This document shows positions 1 to 8,332 of a stretch of DNA of 64,000 bases, piece after piece; within the stretch, counting starts at the first letter, position 1; each line of letters starts with the position of its first letter. The stretch comes from an archaeon (GTDB lineage Archaea; Thermoproteota; Nitrososphaeria; Nitrososphaerales; Gagatemarchaeaceae). Below the pieces are notes generated by a model. That model searched no databases. It was not told the origin of the DNA and saw only the letters and a program-made list of their open reading frames with translations. The stretch is taken from assembly GCA_021827865.1 (NCBI GenBank), contig JAKAUC010000009.1, positions 372,001 to 436,000 on the forward strand, in the 5' to 3' direction. Made by a program: the position numbers and the translations under genes.

Positions 1-2
1 TC

Positions 3-212
3 ACGGGGGTCTTGGGGGACGAGAGGAGGTACGGGTTCCAGGTGGTGGTCAAGGTCGTGGAGTCAGTCGACGGGATGACGGCGGATTGGAGCAGGCTCGA
101 CCTCGGGACATTGGAGAAGATCTCGACCAGGATCACCAACGAGGTGCAGGGAGTTGTGGCGGTCGCCTACAACCTCTCGTCAAAGCCCCCGGCCACCATC
201 GAGCCCCAGTGA
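3..212 (+). CDS. guaA: GMP synthase, C-terminal end (partial)
   Basis: The visible 69 codons are the C-terminal dimerisation end of glutamine-hydrolysing GMP synthase, which aminates XMP to GMP in the last step of guanylate synthesis. The string DGMTADW, the following ITNEV segment and the terminal [10 protein letters not shown] match the highly conserved end of the family, which usually reads [10 protein letters not shown]. The frame is open at the left edge, so the start and the amidotransferase and ATP-pyrophosphatase domains lie outside the window. Some archaea split this enzyme into two subunits, which cannot be judged here. Its TGA stop is only 4 bp before the adenosine deaminase start, suggesting a purine operon. 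Confidence 0.93.
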   Translation, partial: TGVLGDERRYGFQVVVKVVESVDGMTADWSRLDLGTLEKISTRITNEVQGVVAVAYNLSSKPPATIEPQ

Positions 213-216
213 GAGC

Positions 217-1203
217 ATGGCCAACAGGGGACCCAGGATGAAGCTGGCCGAGCTGCACGTCCACCTCGGCGGTTCGGTGGACCCAGCGGTGATGTGGGAG
301 ATCGCCCACGCCCAGGGGATCAGGCTCCCCACCAAGGACTACTGGAGGTTCGTCGACATGGTCACGGTGGACGGGTCGAAGGGGAAGACGTTCGAGGAGT
401 ACCTGGCGCTCTTCCACTGGACGGAGCTCATCCAGTCGAGCCCCCTCGCCATCGAGAGGTCTGTGTACCAGACCATCGCCGGGGCCTACAGGAAGAACAA
501 CATCACCCTCCTCGAGCTCCGGTTCAACCCCATGAAGAGGAACAGGGGAGGGGAGCAGGACCTGGACCAGATCATGATGGCTGCCGTGAGGGGACTGGAC
601 AGGGCGTCCCTGGAGTATCCGGTAAGGACCGGTCTGATCGTCTGCCTGGACAGGACCTTCGACCGGAGGCTGAACGAGATACTCGTGGACAAAGCGATCC
701 TATTCTCCAACAGAGGGGTCGTAGGGATCGACATAGCCGGGCCCGCCAGCAAGGGGTTCAGGTATGCGGACTACGCCGCGACCTTCAGCCGGGCGAGGCG
801 GGAGGGTCTCGGCCTCACGGTCCACGCCGGGGAGGACGAAGGGCACGAGTCGGTGCGCGAGGTCCTCGAGCGCCTGGAGCCTGACAGGGTGGGCCACGGG
901 GTGAGGGCCACCGAGGACGAAGGGACCATGGACATGCTCGTGCGGAGCGGCGCCGTCCTCGAGGTCTGCCCGACGTCGAACCTCAGCACCGGGGTGCTGG
1001 GCGGGATGGGCGAGTTGAAGCGCGTCTTCAGGACGCTGAAGTCCCACGGGGCGAAGTTCACAATCAACACCGACGGACCGGAGATGCTGAAGACCAACCT
1101 CCGCAAGGAGATGGACTTCCTTGTGAGGAACGGGATCCTCTCCCCCGCCGAGGCCCAGGAGGCCAACAGGGTGGCGTTCGAGGCCTCCTTCGTCAAGGGC
1201 TGA
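217..1203 (+). CDS. Adenosine deaminase family protein
   Basis: Zinc-dependent hydrolase of the adenosine/adenine deaminase family (TIM barrel, cytosolic), expected to release ammonia from adenosine or a related 6-aminopurine. The metal site begins with the HVH of ELHVHLGGS, followed by the HAGEDE segment with the catalytic Glu, then VGHG, PTSN and the Asp of NTDGPE near residue 285. At about 328 residues it has the family's usual length. ATG 217 lies 4 bp after the guaA stop and is preferred; ATG 238 is an alternative that still keeps the HVH motif. The open frame extends back into guaA but that part is only overlap. The substrate could be adenosine, adenine or a modified nucleoside. Pairing with guaA suggests purine salvage. 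Confidence 0.88.
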   Translation: MANRGPRMKLAELHVHLGGSVDPAVMWEIAHAQGIRLPTKDYWRFVDMVTVDGSKGKTFEEYLALFHWTELIQSSPLAIERSVYQTIAGAYRKNNITLLELRFNPMKRNRGGEQDLDQIMMAAVRGLDRASLEYPVRTGLIVCLDRTFDRRLNEILVDKAILFSNRGVVGIDIAGPASKGFRYADYAATFSRARREGLGLTVHAGEDEGHESVREVLERLEPDRVGHGVRATEDEGTMDMLVRSGAVLEVCPTSNLSTGVLGGMGELKRVFRTLKSHGAKFTINTDGPEMLKTNLRKEMDFLVRNGILSPAEAQEANRVAFEASFVKG

Positions 1204-1238
1204 CAAACGCAAAGGTTTGAAAGGAGACCCCACCGGGC

Positions 1239-1970
1239 GTGTCGAAGTTGGAGCCAGCGGAGAAGGAGGTCGCGGTCGGGGAGTACAAGGTCAACTACGC
1301 TTCTTTGGGGAACGGCGAGCCTCTCATCCTGCTTCACGGGAGCGAGTCGAAGGAGAGCTGGAGGGTGTGGGAGCCCCTGCTCCCTCTCGGGGACACCTAC
1401 AGGGTCATCGCGCCGGACCTGCTGGGCTACGGGCGCTCCTCGAAGCCCCTGGAGACCCCCGACCACAGGTCCCAGGCGCACATGCTCAAGGACCTGGCGG
1501 ACAGGCTGGGGGTGCAGCGGACGGCCATGCTCGGAGGGGGCTGGGGGGGCCAGGTAGCCATCGAGTTCGCGCTGGAGTGGCCCGACAGCGTCAGCTCCCT
1601 GGTTCTGGTAGCCAGCGCCTATGACACCGAGCAGCTCCCCAGGCTGAAGAAGCTGAGGAAGCCGACCCTGATAATCTACGCCGAAGACGACATGGTCACC
1701 CAGCTGAAGGCGGGGTATCTCCTGAGGGACGCCATTGGCACCTCGAGGCTGGAGGTCCTGGAGCCGGTGGCCAGGGACCCCAGATACGACTTCCGCATGT
1801 CCCACAGGCTCCAGAAGTTCAGGGGCCCGCAGGTGCTGCAGCTGGCCAGGTCCTTCCTCTCCAGGCCCTCGGCCATGGTCGCGGAGCCCCCCGAGCTGGA
1901 GAACGAGCTCCGCGGGCAGGCGCTGAGGAAGGAAGACGAGAAGGACGGGGCCATCTGGAAGAAGAGCTAG
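1239..1970 (+). CDS. Alpha/beta-hydrolase fold protein lacking the nucleophile
   Basis: An alpha/beta-hydrolase fold protein of 243 residues. The oxyanion strand ILLHGSE, the APDLLGYGRSS segment and the late acid strand IIYAEDD fit the family. At the nucleophile elbow, where active members have G-x-S-x-G (typically GHSMGG), this protein reads GGGWGG, so the catalytic serine is glycine. No convincing catalytic histidine motif is seen near the C-terminus either; the segment there is SHRLQKF. It is therefore probably not a serine hydrolase, and may be a binding protein or use unknown chemistry. The start is GTG 1239, with AGGAGA at about 1220 as a distant ribosome site. It follows the deaminase by 35 bp on the same strand. 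Confidence 0.8.
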   Translation: MSKLEPAEKEVAVGEYKVNYASLGNGEPLILLHGSESKESWRVWEPLLPLGDTYRVIAPDLLGYGRSSKPLETPDHRSQAHMLKDLADRLGVQRTAMLGGGWGGQVAIEFALEWPDSVSSLVLVASAYDTEQLPRLKKLRKPTLIIYAEDDMVTQLKAGYLLRDAIGTSRLEVLEPVARDPRYDFRMSHRLQKFRGPQVLQLARSFLSRPSAMVAEPPELENELRGQALRKEDEKDGAIWKKS

Positions 1971-2019
1971 CCAGCTCCGCCCCATCCAAGGAAACCACGC
2001 CGGCCACCAGAACCCTTTT

Positions 2020-2733
2020 GTGAGCAGCCCCGGGACAACCCCCGCTGCTCCTCCCTTGCCTCTCACCTCGAAGCCCCTCGCCCCGGGCACCTGGCCCGCC
2101 TTCGCCCGCCTCGTGGAGAAGCACAACGGGATATTCGGGGGGTGCTGGTGCATCTCCTTTCACCTTGAGCAGGGGGAGAAGAGGCACGGCGCCAGCGCCT
2201 ACAGGGAGATGAAGAGGGCCCTGGTCAGCCAGGGTCGTGCCCATGCCGCCCTCGTCTTCGACGGTCCCGACGCCGTGGGGTGGTGCCAATACGGCCCGAC
2301 CGCGGAGCTTCCTAACATCAGGAGCAGGAAGGCCTACGAGAAGGGGCTGGGGGAGCTCCCCGACTGGCGCATCACCTGCTTTTTCATCGACCGCGAGCGC
2401 CGGGGGGAAGGGGTGGCGACCTTCGCCATGGGCGAGGCGCTGAAGGAGATCGCAAGGCTCGGGGGTGGGAGCGTCGAGGCCTATCCCGAAGACTACTCTG
2501 GGCAGAAGATATCGAGCTCGTTCCTTTGCAGTGGGACCCTCGGGATGTTCGAGGCGGCAGGTTTCGTGAAGGCCAGGAAGATCGCGATGCACCGCTGGGT
2601 CGTGACCAAGCGAATCCTCCCTGACCGGGGGGCAAGGCCCTTGGCTGAATCTCGGCGGCTCTCCCAGCCTGCGTCGCGCGGAGAGCCTACCTCGAAGCCA
2701 TCGCCACGCGTTCCTGCTCGTTCTTCTTCTTGA
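2020..2733 (+). CDS. GNAT family N-acetyltransferase
   Basis: Probable acetyl-CoA-dependent GNAT acyltransferase of 237 residues. The central strand CFFIDRERRGEGVA carries the R/Q-x-x-G-x-G/A acetyl-CoA pyrophosphate-binding signature (RRGEGVA), and the C-terminal GMFEAAGF is the usual last GNAT strand-helix. The N-terminal GGCWCISFH block is a recognisable feature of a subgroup found in bacteria and archaea whose substrate is unknown. The last roughly 40 residues (Ser, Arg and Pro rich) are unlikely to be part of the fold. The 3' end runs 47 bp into the convergent rps7 gene. The start is GTG 2020; no canonical ATG lies nearby. Confidence 0.8.
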   Translation: MSSPGTTPAAPPLPLTSKPLAPGTWPAFARLVEKHNGIFGGCWCISFHLEQGEKRHGASAYREMKRALVSQGRAHAALVFDGPDAVGWCQYGPTAELPNIRSRKAYEKGLGELPDWRITCFFIDRERRGEGVATFAMGEALKEIARLGGGSVEAYPEDYSGQKISSSFLCSGTLGMFEAAGFVKARKIAMHRWVVTKRILPDRGARPLAESRRLSQPASRGEPTSKPSPRVPARSSS

Positions 2734-3298
2734 CCGCGTAGCTGTTGGCGTCTCCGGCCGCCGCCTGGATTATCTCGTCTGCCAGGACCTCCTCCACTGT
2801 CTTTGGAGAGTTGAACGCCGACTCCCTCACTCCCTCGGAGATGAACCTCAGGGCAAGGTCGACCCTCCTGACCGGGGATATGTCCACCGACTGGTGATAG
2901 ACCACGCCGCCGTAGCTGAGCCTCGTGGTGTCCTCGTTGGGGGAGGCGTTCTCTATGGCCTTCACCAGCTGCTGCACGGGGTTCTGCCCGGTCCTGAGCT
3001 CTATTATGGAGAGGGAGGTCTTCACGACGTTCATCGCCTTCTGCTTCTTCCCGCCCATCCTCCCGGTGTTCTTGGCGTACTTCTTGCCGAAGTGCATCAT
3101 CTCGTTGACGAGCCTCTCGACTATGTTGATCCTGGTCTTCCCGAACTTCTTGTGCTCGTGCCTCCCCCCGGAGTGCGGGATGAGGATCGGCCTCACGTTG
3201 ATCACCGTCTGGAGCCCAGGGTCGTTTATCTTCACCCCGGTCAGGTCCCACTTCTCCCAGAGGAGGAGGTTGGGGTACTCGAGCGCCTGCTTGCTCAC
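2687..3298 (-). CDS. rps7: 30S ribosomal protein S7
   Basis: Ribosomal protein S7 (uS7, 203 residues) binds the 3' major domain of 16S rRNA and nucleates assembly of the 30S head. The segments VERLVNEMM, GKKYAKNTGRMGGKK, ENASPNEDTTRLSYGG and the SPVRRVDLALR block are typical of archaeal and eukaryotic S7/S5e. The GTG start at 3298 follows the rps12 stop by 2 bp, and the end of rps12 supplies GAGGAGA as a ribosome site, so the two are coupled. In many archaea the EF-1alpha and S10 genes follow S7. Here a convergent GNAT gene overlaps its end, and S10 stands alone at 57636. Confidence 0.97.
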   Translation of the reverse strand: MSKQALEYPNLLLWEKWDLTGVKINDPGLQTVINVRPILIPHSGGRHEHKKFGKTRINIVERLVNEMMHFGKKYAKNTGRMGGKKQKAMNVVKTSLSIIELRTGQNPVQQLVKAIENASPNEDTTRLSYGGVVYHQSVDISPVRRVDLALRFISEGVRESAFNSPKTVEEVLADEIIQAAAGDANSYAVKKKNEQERVAMASR

Positions 3299-3300
3299 GC

Positions 3301-3738
3301 CTATCTCCTCGGCTTCTCCTTCCGCCCGTAGACCAGCTCGTTCAGCGAAACGCCGTTGACCTTGAACACCGTCCAGCGGACCCCGGGGATGTCCCCCATG
3401 GCCCTCTTCATCGACCCGCCGATCCCCTGCAGCACGACCTCGTCGTGCTCGTCTACGAAGTTCAGGGCCCCGTCACCGGGGAGGAAGGCGGTCACCTGCT
3501 TCCCGTTCTTGACTATCTGGCACCGGATGCACTTTCTGATGGCAGAGTTGGGCTGCTTCGACTCTATCCCCACCTTCTCGAGGACGATGCCCCTGGCCTG
3601 GGGGGCGCCTTCGAGGGGGTCCGCCTTGTAGTCGAGCCCCAGCTTCCGTCTCTTGTACCACTTGTTGGACCAGCGGAACCTTTGGCGTTTGAGCGAGATC
3701 TGCCTCGCTGCGAACTCCCCGCGTGGTGAACCGGACAT
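3301..3738 (-). CDS. rps12: 30S ribosomal protein S12
   Basis: Ribosomal protein S12 (uS12, 145 residues) lies at the decoding centre of the small subunit. The hallmark stretches [29 protein letters not shown] and the [15 protein letters not shown] block are all present, as in the archaeal/eukaryotic S12/S23e form. The ATG at 3738 is 38 bp downstream of nusA. A clear TATA box (TATATA, 3765-3770) sits about 27 nt before this start, so rps12-rps7 probably also has its own nearly leaderless transcript in addition to readthrough from the rpo operon. Confidence 0.97.
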   Translation of the reverse strand: MSGSPRGEFAARQISLKRQRFRWSNKWYKRRKLGLDYKADPLEGAPQARGIVLEKVGIESKQPNSAIRKCIRCQIVKNGKQVTAFLPGDGALNFVDEHDEVVLQGIGGSMKRAMGDIPGVRWTVFKVNGVSLNELVYGRKEKPRR

Positions 3739-3763
3739 GCTTCAGACGCCGCCTTCTCCCACT

Positions 3764-3771
3764 GTATATAG
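3764..3771 (-). promoter_or_regulatory. Box A (TATA) before rps12
   Basis: The minus strand reads CTATATAC, centred about 29 nt upstream of the rps12 ATG at 3738. This matches the archaeal box A and its usual distance to the transcription start. It lies in the short gap between nusA and rps12 and predicts an internal promoter with almost no leader. Confidence 0.55.
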
Positions 3772-3776
3772 AGCTT

Positions 3777-4235
3777 TCAAAGGAGTTCGGACGTTATCTG
3801 CAGATTGCCCACTTCGAAGTAACGCCTGGCGAGGAGCCTCACCTTCTCTGCGTTCTTCCCCCCGAGCCCGAGGACGGCCCCCTTCTTCCGGGAGTCTACA
3901 ACCACAACGACCGCCTTCGTCCCGTCCAGCATCTCGCTGATGCGCACCTCCTGGACGAACTTCGTCCCCAGGGTGTTCCTGACCAGCCCCTCCACGTCGT
4001 CCGCCCACTCCACGACCTCCACCGGCCTCCTCACCGCCCGCTCTATCTTCTTCACAGATGCCCCCTCCTTGCCTATGGCGAGACCCATCTGCCCCTGGGC
4101 TATCACGAAGATGACCCTGTCTCTCTTATCGTCGATGACGCAGTCCCTGGCTGTGGCACCCGTCATCTCCTGGAACATGGACATCAGGGAGAGCTCGTCG
4201 GAGGAGAGCTTGATCTCTGGCACCTGCAGGATCAC
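3777..4235 (-). CDS. nusA: NusA-like KH-domain transcription factor
   Basis: Archaeal NusA homologue of 152 residues consisting of two KH RNA-binding domains; the N-terminal polymerase-binding and S1 domains of bacterial NusA are absent, as usual in archaea. The first KH domain contains AIGKEGASVKKIE and the second VLGLGGKNAEKVR, each with the GxxG loop. It probably binds nascent RNA during transcription elongation or termination. The start is GTG 4235, whose GTGA overlaps the rpl30e stop by 4 bp, a typical translational coupling. Gene order rpl30e-nusA-rps12-rps7 after the polymerase genes is conserved in archaea. Confidence 0.93.
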   Translation of the reverse strand: MILQVPEIKLSSDELSLMSMFQEMTGATARDCVIDDKRDRVIFVIAQGQMGLAIGKEGASVKKIERAVRRPVEVVEWADDVEGLVRNTLGTKFVQEVRISEMLDGTKAVVVVVDSRKKGAVLGLGGKNAEKVRLLARRYFEVGNLQITSELL

Positions 4236-4534
4236 CGCATCAGCTGCTTGACGTCGGTGTCGCTCACGTTCCTGAGCGCCATGGCCGAGACCTTGTAGGG
4301 CCTCCCCACCAGCCGCGCCAGCTCCGCTGACGTCTGTGTCAGTTCGACGATCGGAACCCCGTTCTTCTTCGCCTCCTCCCTGAGCTTGTCGCCCAGGCCG
4401 GTAGGGATGGACCGCGTGATGAGGATCCCCTTGCTCCCCTTCACCGCCGCGATGCTCTCCTTGGCGCCGAGGGCGGTCTTGCCGGCCTTCATGGCGTCCT
4501 TTATCACCTTGGAGAGTTGAGCGCTGTCCACCAT
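4232..4534 (-). CDS. rpl30e: 50S ribosomal protein L30e
   Basis: Ribosomal protein L30e of 100 residues, a member of the L7Ae/L30e kink-turn RNA-binding family. The N-terminal part has GAKESIAAVKGSKGILI, followed by ITRSIPTGLGDKL, VPIVELTQTSAELARL and VGRPYKVSAMAL, the standard L30e core. A longer open frame extends upstream inside rpoA, but ATG 4534 lies 5 bp after the rpoA stop and gives the normal length. It overlaps the nusA start by 4 bp. It sits in the conserved rpoA-rpl30e-nusA order of archaea. Confidence 0.93.
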   Translation of the reverse strand: MVDSAQLSKVIKDAMKAGKTALGAKESIAAVKGSKGILITRSIPTGLGDKLREEAKKNGVPIVELTQTSAELARLVGRPYKVSAMALRNVSDTDVKQLMR

Positions 4535-4539
4535 CTCTA

Positions 4540-7500
4540 TCAGCTCATGTAGAGGTCGATCATCCCGGTCCCCACGGGTATCGGGAGCCCGACGATGACG
4601 TTCTCGGTGACCCCCTTCAGGTCTTCCACCTCGCCCTTCACCGCAGCCTCGGCGAGGGTCGGGACGGTGATCTCGAAGGCAGCCCTGGCGAGGACGCTGC
4701 TCTTGGTCCCTGCGATGCCGTGCCTGCCTATCTGCTGGATGTAGCCCTTGGACGTCATCAGGTCGGCCACCAGGAAGATGTGGCGGATGTCGACCTCGAG
4801 CCCCTGCTCGTCCAGGGTGCTCATCAGCTCCCTGACGAGGGTAGCGCGGGCAGCCTCTATCCCAAGGACCTGGGCGACCTCGTGGACGTTGTTGGTGTAG
4901 ACTTTGGCCTGGTCGACCCCCTGGACCTGCACCACCTTGCCGAGGTTCGAGCCCGACGTCTGGATGAACCACTCCTCCCCCTCCTTCACCACGGTGACCC
5001 TGGTGATCCCCGGGATCCCCTTCAGCTTCATGTTGAGGATCTTGTTCCTGAGGGTGAACAGGGCCGAAAGGTCGGCCTCCGGCATGCTGACGTGGATGAT
5101 GTTCGGGTTCCGCTTGTCCTGCTGGACCTTCCTCTTCCCGGTCTCGATCACCTTCGCGATCTCCTCGGGGTTGGTGTCCCTGTCGGCCATCATCTCGGGG
5201 TTGAGGTGAAGCTTGATCCCTTCGGTGGGGTCGACCTCGCTGAAGGCGACGACGTTCCCTACCTTGGTGAAGAGTATCTCCTTCGCCACCTTGACCGCCT
5301 TCTCGTTCTGGGCGGCGTACTCCTTGGTGAGGTAGATGTCCATGGAAGGCTTCGCCGGTATCTTCCTGGCGTCCACCAGCTCCATCAGCCTCGGGAGCCC
5401 CAGGGTGACGTCCCTCTCGCGGACCCCTGCGAAGTGGAAGGTCCTGAGGGTCATCTGGGTCCCCGGCTCCCCTATGGACTGGGCGGCGACGATGCCGGAC
5501 GCCTCGCCCGGCTCCACCCTCGAGTAGTCGAGGGCCTCGGCCACCTTCTCCATCGTCTCCTTGAGCCCGTCCTCGGTCAGGTGAGAGTTCCCGAGCTTGT
5601 CGTTCAGCTCCTTGAGCAGCCTCTCGTTGAGCAGCGGCTGGTACTTCTTCAGGAGCTTCCCCAGCTCCGCTTCGTCCACCTTCGCCTTGGACTTGTAGGA
5701 GAGCTCCTCCGTCTCGACCAGCCGATCTAGGTTGATGGGCCGGCCGTGGTCGCTCTTGGCTGGGTCGACGCCGTCCTCGCCGTAGAGGAACTGGATGATG
5801 TGTCCGTGGGGGTCCCTCACCGTGAGGTCGTACTCCACCTTCAGGTGCTCCAGGGCGTTGACCAGCCTCCTCTGCATGTAGCCGCTCTGCTGGGTCCTGA
5901 CAGCCGTGTCCACCAGCCCTTCGCGGCCGCCCATGGCGTGGAAGAAGAATTCAGTCGGCGACAGGCCGTCCCTGTAGTTGCTCTTCACGAACCCCTTCGC
6001 GGTCGGCGAAGGGTCGTTCCAGGCGAAGTGGCTTAGGGCCCTCCCTCTCAGGCCGTGGCTGATCCTCTTGCCGCGGACGGACTGCTGCCCGAGGGCCGCG
6101 GTCATCTGCCCGACGTTGAGGCTCGAACCCCTTGCCCCCGTCCTGGCCATTATCATCCCGGAGTTCTCGGCGGGGAACGCCCTGTCGGCGATCCTTCCGG
6201 CCCTGTCCCTCGCCTTCGCTAGCTCGTTGACTATGTAGGCCTCGAGAGTGTCCTCGGCCGAGAGCCCCCTGGTGAGCTGCAGCGAGCCAGTCTTGTACTT
6301 CTTCTGGAGGTCCGTGACGCTCGAGTAGGCCTCGTCGAGGGCGTCGGTGATCCCCTTCTTCGCCTCGGCCGGGAGCTCGAGCTCGTTGAACCCGTAGGTG
6401 AAGCCCCTCCGCGTGAGGAAGGTCTTGAGCACCTTGAGTATAGAGTTGAGGAAGTTGCGCGCGTCCTCGTTGCCGTAGTCCTTGGCTATCCTGTGCAGCA
6501 GGGAGTCCGGCTCCTCGGCCCCTATGACCGCCTTGTCCACCACGCCGGAGATCAGCTCCCCGTCGCGTATCACGACGTCGTTGGTGGCCCCGGTCCTCTG
6601 GGCCTTCGCCCACTTCGAGGTGAGGACGTAGTTCATCCCCTTGGGGAGGAAGAGAGAGAACAGCTGCTTGCCGGTATACATGGGGTGGGGTCCCTTCACC
6701 GCCGGCTCTGGGAGGTCCCCGACGAAGTCACCCACCAGGGCGAGGTTCGAGAATTCGCCCGGGGTCAGCAGCGCCTCGTCCCTCGTGAGCATGAACGCGC
6801 CGGTGATGAAGTCCCTGATCCCCCCTATGATCGGGCCCCCGTACCTGGGCGAGAGTATCTGGTCCTGCACCCTCATGAGCATGAGGGCCTCTGACCTGGA
6901 CTCCTCGCTCTGGGGGACGTGGAGGTTCATCTCGTCCCCGTCGAAGTCAGCGTTGTACGGCGGGCAGACGGACGGGTGGAGCCTGAAGGTCCTGAACGGG
7001 AGGACGCGCACGAAGTGCGCCATCACGGACATCCTGTGAAGCGACGGCTGCCTGTTGAAGAGTACGACGTCCCCGTCCATCAGGTGCCTCTCCACTATGT
7101 ATCCGGGGACCAGGGAGTCGGCCAGAGCCTTCCTGTCGCTGGCGAAGTCCAGCCTGATCTTCACGCCGTCGGGCCTGATGACGTAGTTTGCCCCGGGGTG
7201 TTCGAACGGCCCCCTGTTCACCAGCTCCTTCAGGTGCTCGATGTTGAACGGGGAGACCTTCTCGGGTATCGTGAGCTTCTTCGCTACCTCATAGGGGACG
7301 CCCACCTCGCCTATGTCTAGGCTGGGGTCTGGGCTGATCACCGTGCGGCTGGAGAAGTCGACCCTCTTCCCTGAGAGCGACCCCCTGAACCTTCCCTCCT
7401 TCCCCTTCAGCCTCTGGCTGAGGGTCTTCAGGGGCCTCCCCGACCTGTGGTGGGCCTGCGGGATCCCTGACACCTCGTTGTCGAAGTATGTGGTGACGTG

Positions 7501-8328
7501 GTAGTGGAGCAGGTCGACCAGGTCCTGGACGATGAGGTGCGGCGTCCCTGACTCCTTGGACTCGCGCACCCTCTGGTTGACCCTGAGGATGTCGACCACC
7601 TTGTGGGTGAGATCGTCCTCCGACCTGATGCCGGATTCGAGGGTGATGGAGGGGCGGACGGTGAGGGGCGGCACCTGGAGGACCTGGAGGACGAACCACT
7701 CAGGCCTGGCCGCCTTGGAGTTGAACCCGAGGAGCCCGAGGTCCTCGTTGTTGATCCTCTCGAGGCGCTCCCGGATCGCCACCGGCAGGAGCCGGGTCGC
7801 CCCACCCTCCTCTGTGATCTCGTGGAAGATGGTGGGCTTTGTGAATTCGATCTGGTACTGCTGCTTCCCGCAGTGTGGGCACAGCTTGACCTTCTTCGCC
7901 TTCGTCACGATCTCCTTTGCGACCCCCTCCACCAGCGACGGGGTGAAGTCGGTCTGGCTGGTCAGCTTCGTCCTGTAGGCGTCGAGCTCCTGCTGAGGGA
8001 GGAGTATCCTTCCGCAGGACCTGCACGTCGTCTGGACCAGCCGGTTGATCTCGTCCACGAAAGCGATGTGGAGCACTGGCTCCGCCAGCTCGATGTGGCC
8101 GAAGTGCCCGGGGCACCTCCCCGCGGTGCTGCCGCAGGTGCCGCACTTCTGTCCCGGCTCCAGGGTCCCGAGCCTGCTGTCCATGAGGCCCCCCTGGACG
8201 GGCATCCCGTCCTCGTCGTAGGTCTCCGGCTGGGTAATCTCGGCGACGGAGTACTTCCTGATCTCCGCTGGCGAGAAGACCGCGAAGTTGATCCCGCCTA
8301 TCGTCTTGAGAGCCTGTTCCATTGACAT
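4540..8328 (-). CDS. rpoA: DNA-directed RNA polymerase subunit A, unsplit (A'+A'')
   Basis: Largest subunit of the archaeal RNA polymerase as one 1262-residue chain. The N-terminal zinc site uses Cys62, Cys65, Cys72 and His75, with further CxxC pairs near 102-105 and 150-153. The catalytic metal loop NADFDGDE is at residues 459-466. The A'' part follows without a break, including the EPGEASGIVAAQSIGEPGTQ trigger-loop region and a C-terminal NVIVGLPIPVGTG segment. In most other archaea this subunit is split into rpoA1 and rpoA2; a single gene is an established mark of Thaumarchaeota and a few relatives. ATG 8328 lies 4 bp after the rpoB stop. A second ATG is two codons in. Confidence 0.98.
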   Translation of the reverse strand: MSMEQALKTIGGINFAVFSPAEIRKYSVAEITQPETYDEDGMPVQGGLMDSRLGTLEPGQKCGTCGSTAGRCPGHFGHIELAEPVLHIAFVDEINRLVQTTCRSCGRILLPQQELDAYRTKLTSQTDFTPSLVEGVAKEIVTKAKKVKLCPHCGKQQYQIEFTKPTIFHEITEEGGATRLLPVAIRERLERINNEDLGLLGFNSKAARPEWFVLQVLQVPPLTVRPSITLESGIRSEDDLTHKVVDILRVNQRVRESKESGTPHLIVQDLVDLLHYHVTTYFDNEVSGIPQAHHRSGRPLKTLSQRLKGKEGRFRGSLSGKRVDFSSRTVISPDPSLDIGEVGVPYEVAKKLTIPEKVSPFNIEHLKELVNRGPFEHPGANYVIRPDGVKIRLDFASDRKALADSLVPGYIVERHLMDGDVVLFNRQPSLHRMSVMAHFVRVLPFRTFRLHPSVCPPYNADFDGDEMNLHVPQSEESRSEALMLMRVQDQILSPRYGGPIIGGIRDFITGAFMLTRDEALLTPGEFSNLALVGDFVGDLPEPAVKGPHPMYTGKQLFSLFLPKGMNYVLTSKWAKAQRTGATNDVVIRDGELISGVVDKAVIGAEEPDSLLHRIAKDYGNEDARNFLNSILKVLKTFLTRRGFTYGFNELELPAEAKKGITDALDEAYSSVTDLQKKYKTGSLQLTRGLSAEDTLEAYIVNELAKARDRAGRIADRAFPAENSGMIMARTGARGSSLNVGQMTAALGQQSVRGKRISHGLRGRALSHFAWNDPSPTAKGFVKSNYRDGLSPTEFFFHAMGGREGLVDTAVRTQQSGYMQRRLVNALEHLKVEYDLTVRDPHGHIIQFLYGEDGVDPAKSDHGRPINLDRLVETEELSYKSKAKVDEAELGKLLKKYQPLLNERLLKELNDKLGNSHLTEDGLKETMEKVAEALDYSRVEPGEASGIVAAQSIGEPGTQMTLRTFHFAGVRERDVTLGLPRLMELVDARKIPAKPSMDIYLTKEYAAQNEKAVKVAKEILFTKVGNVVAFSEVDPTEGIKLHLNPEMMADRDTNPEEIAKVIETGKRKVQQDKRNPNIIHVSMPEADLSALFTLRNKILNMKLKGIPGITRVTVVKEGEEWFIQTSGSNLGKVVQVQGVDQAKVYTNNVHEVAQVLGIEAARATLVRELMSTLDEQGLEVDIRHIFLVADLMTSKGYIQQIGRHGIAGTKSSVLARAAFEITVPTLAEAAVKGEVEDLKGVTENVIVGLPIPVGTGMIDLYMS

Positions 8329-8332
8329 ATCT

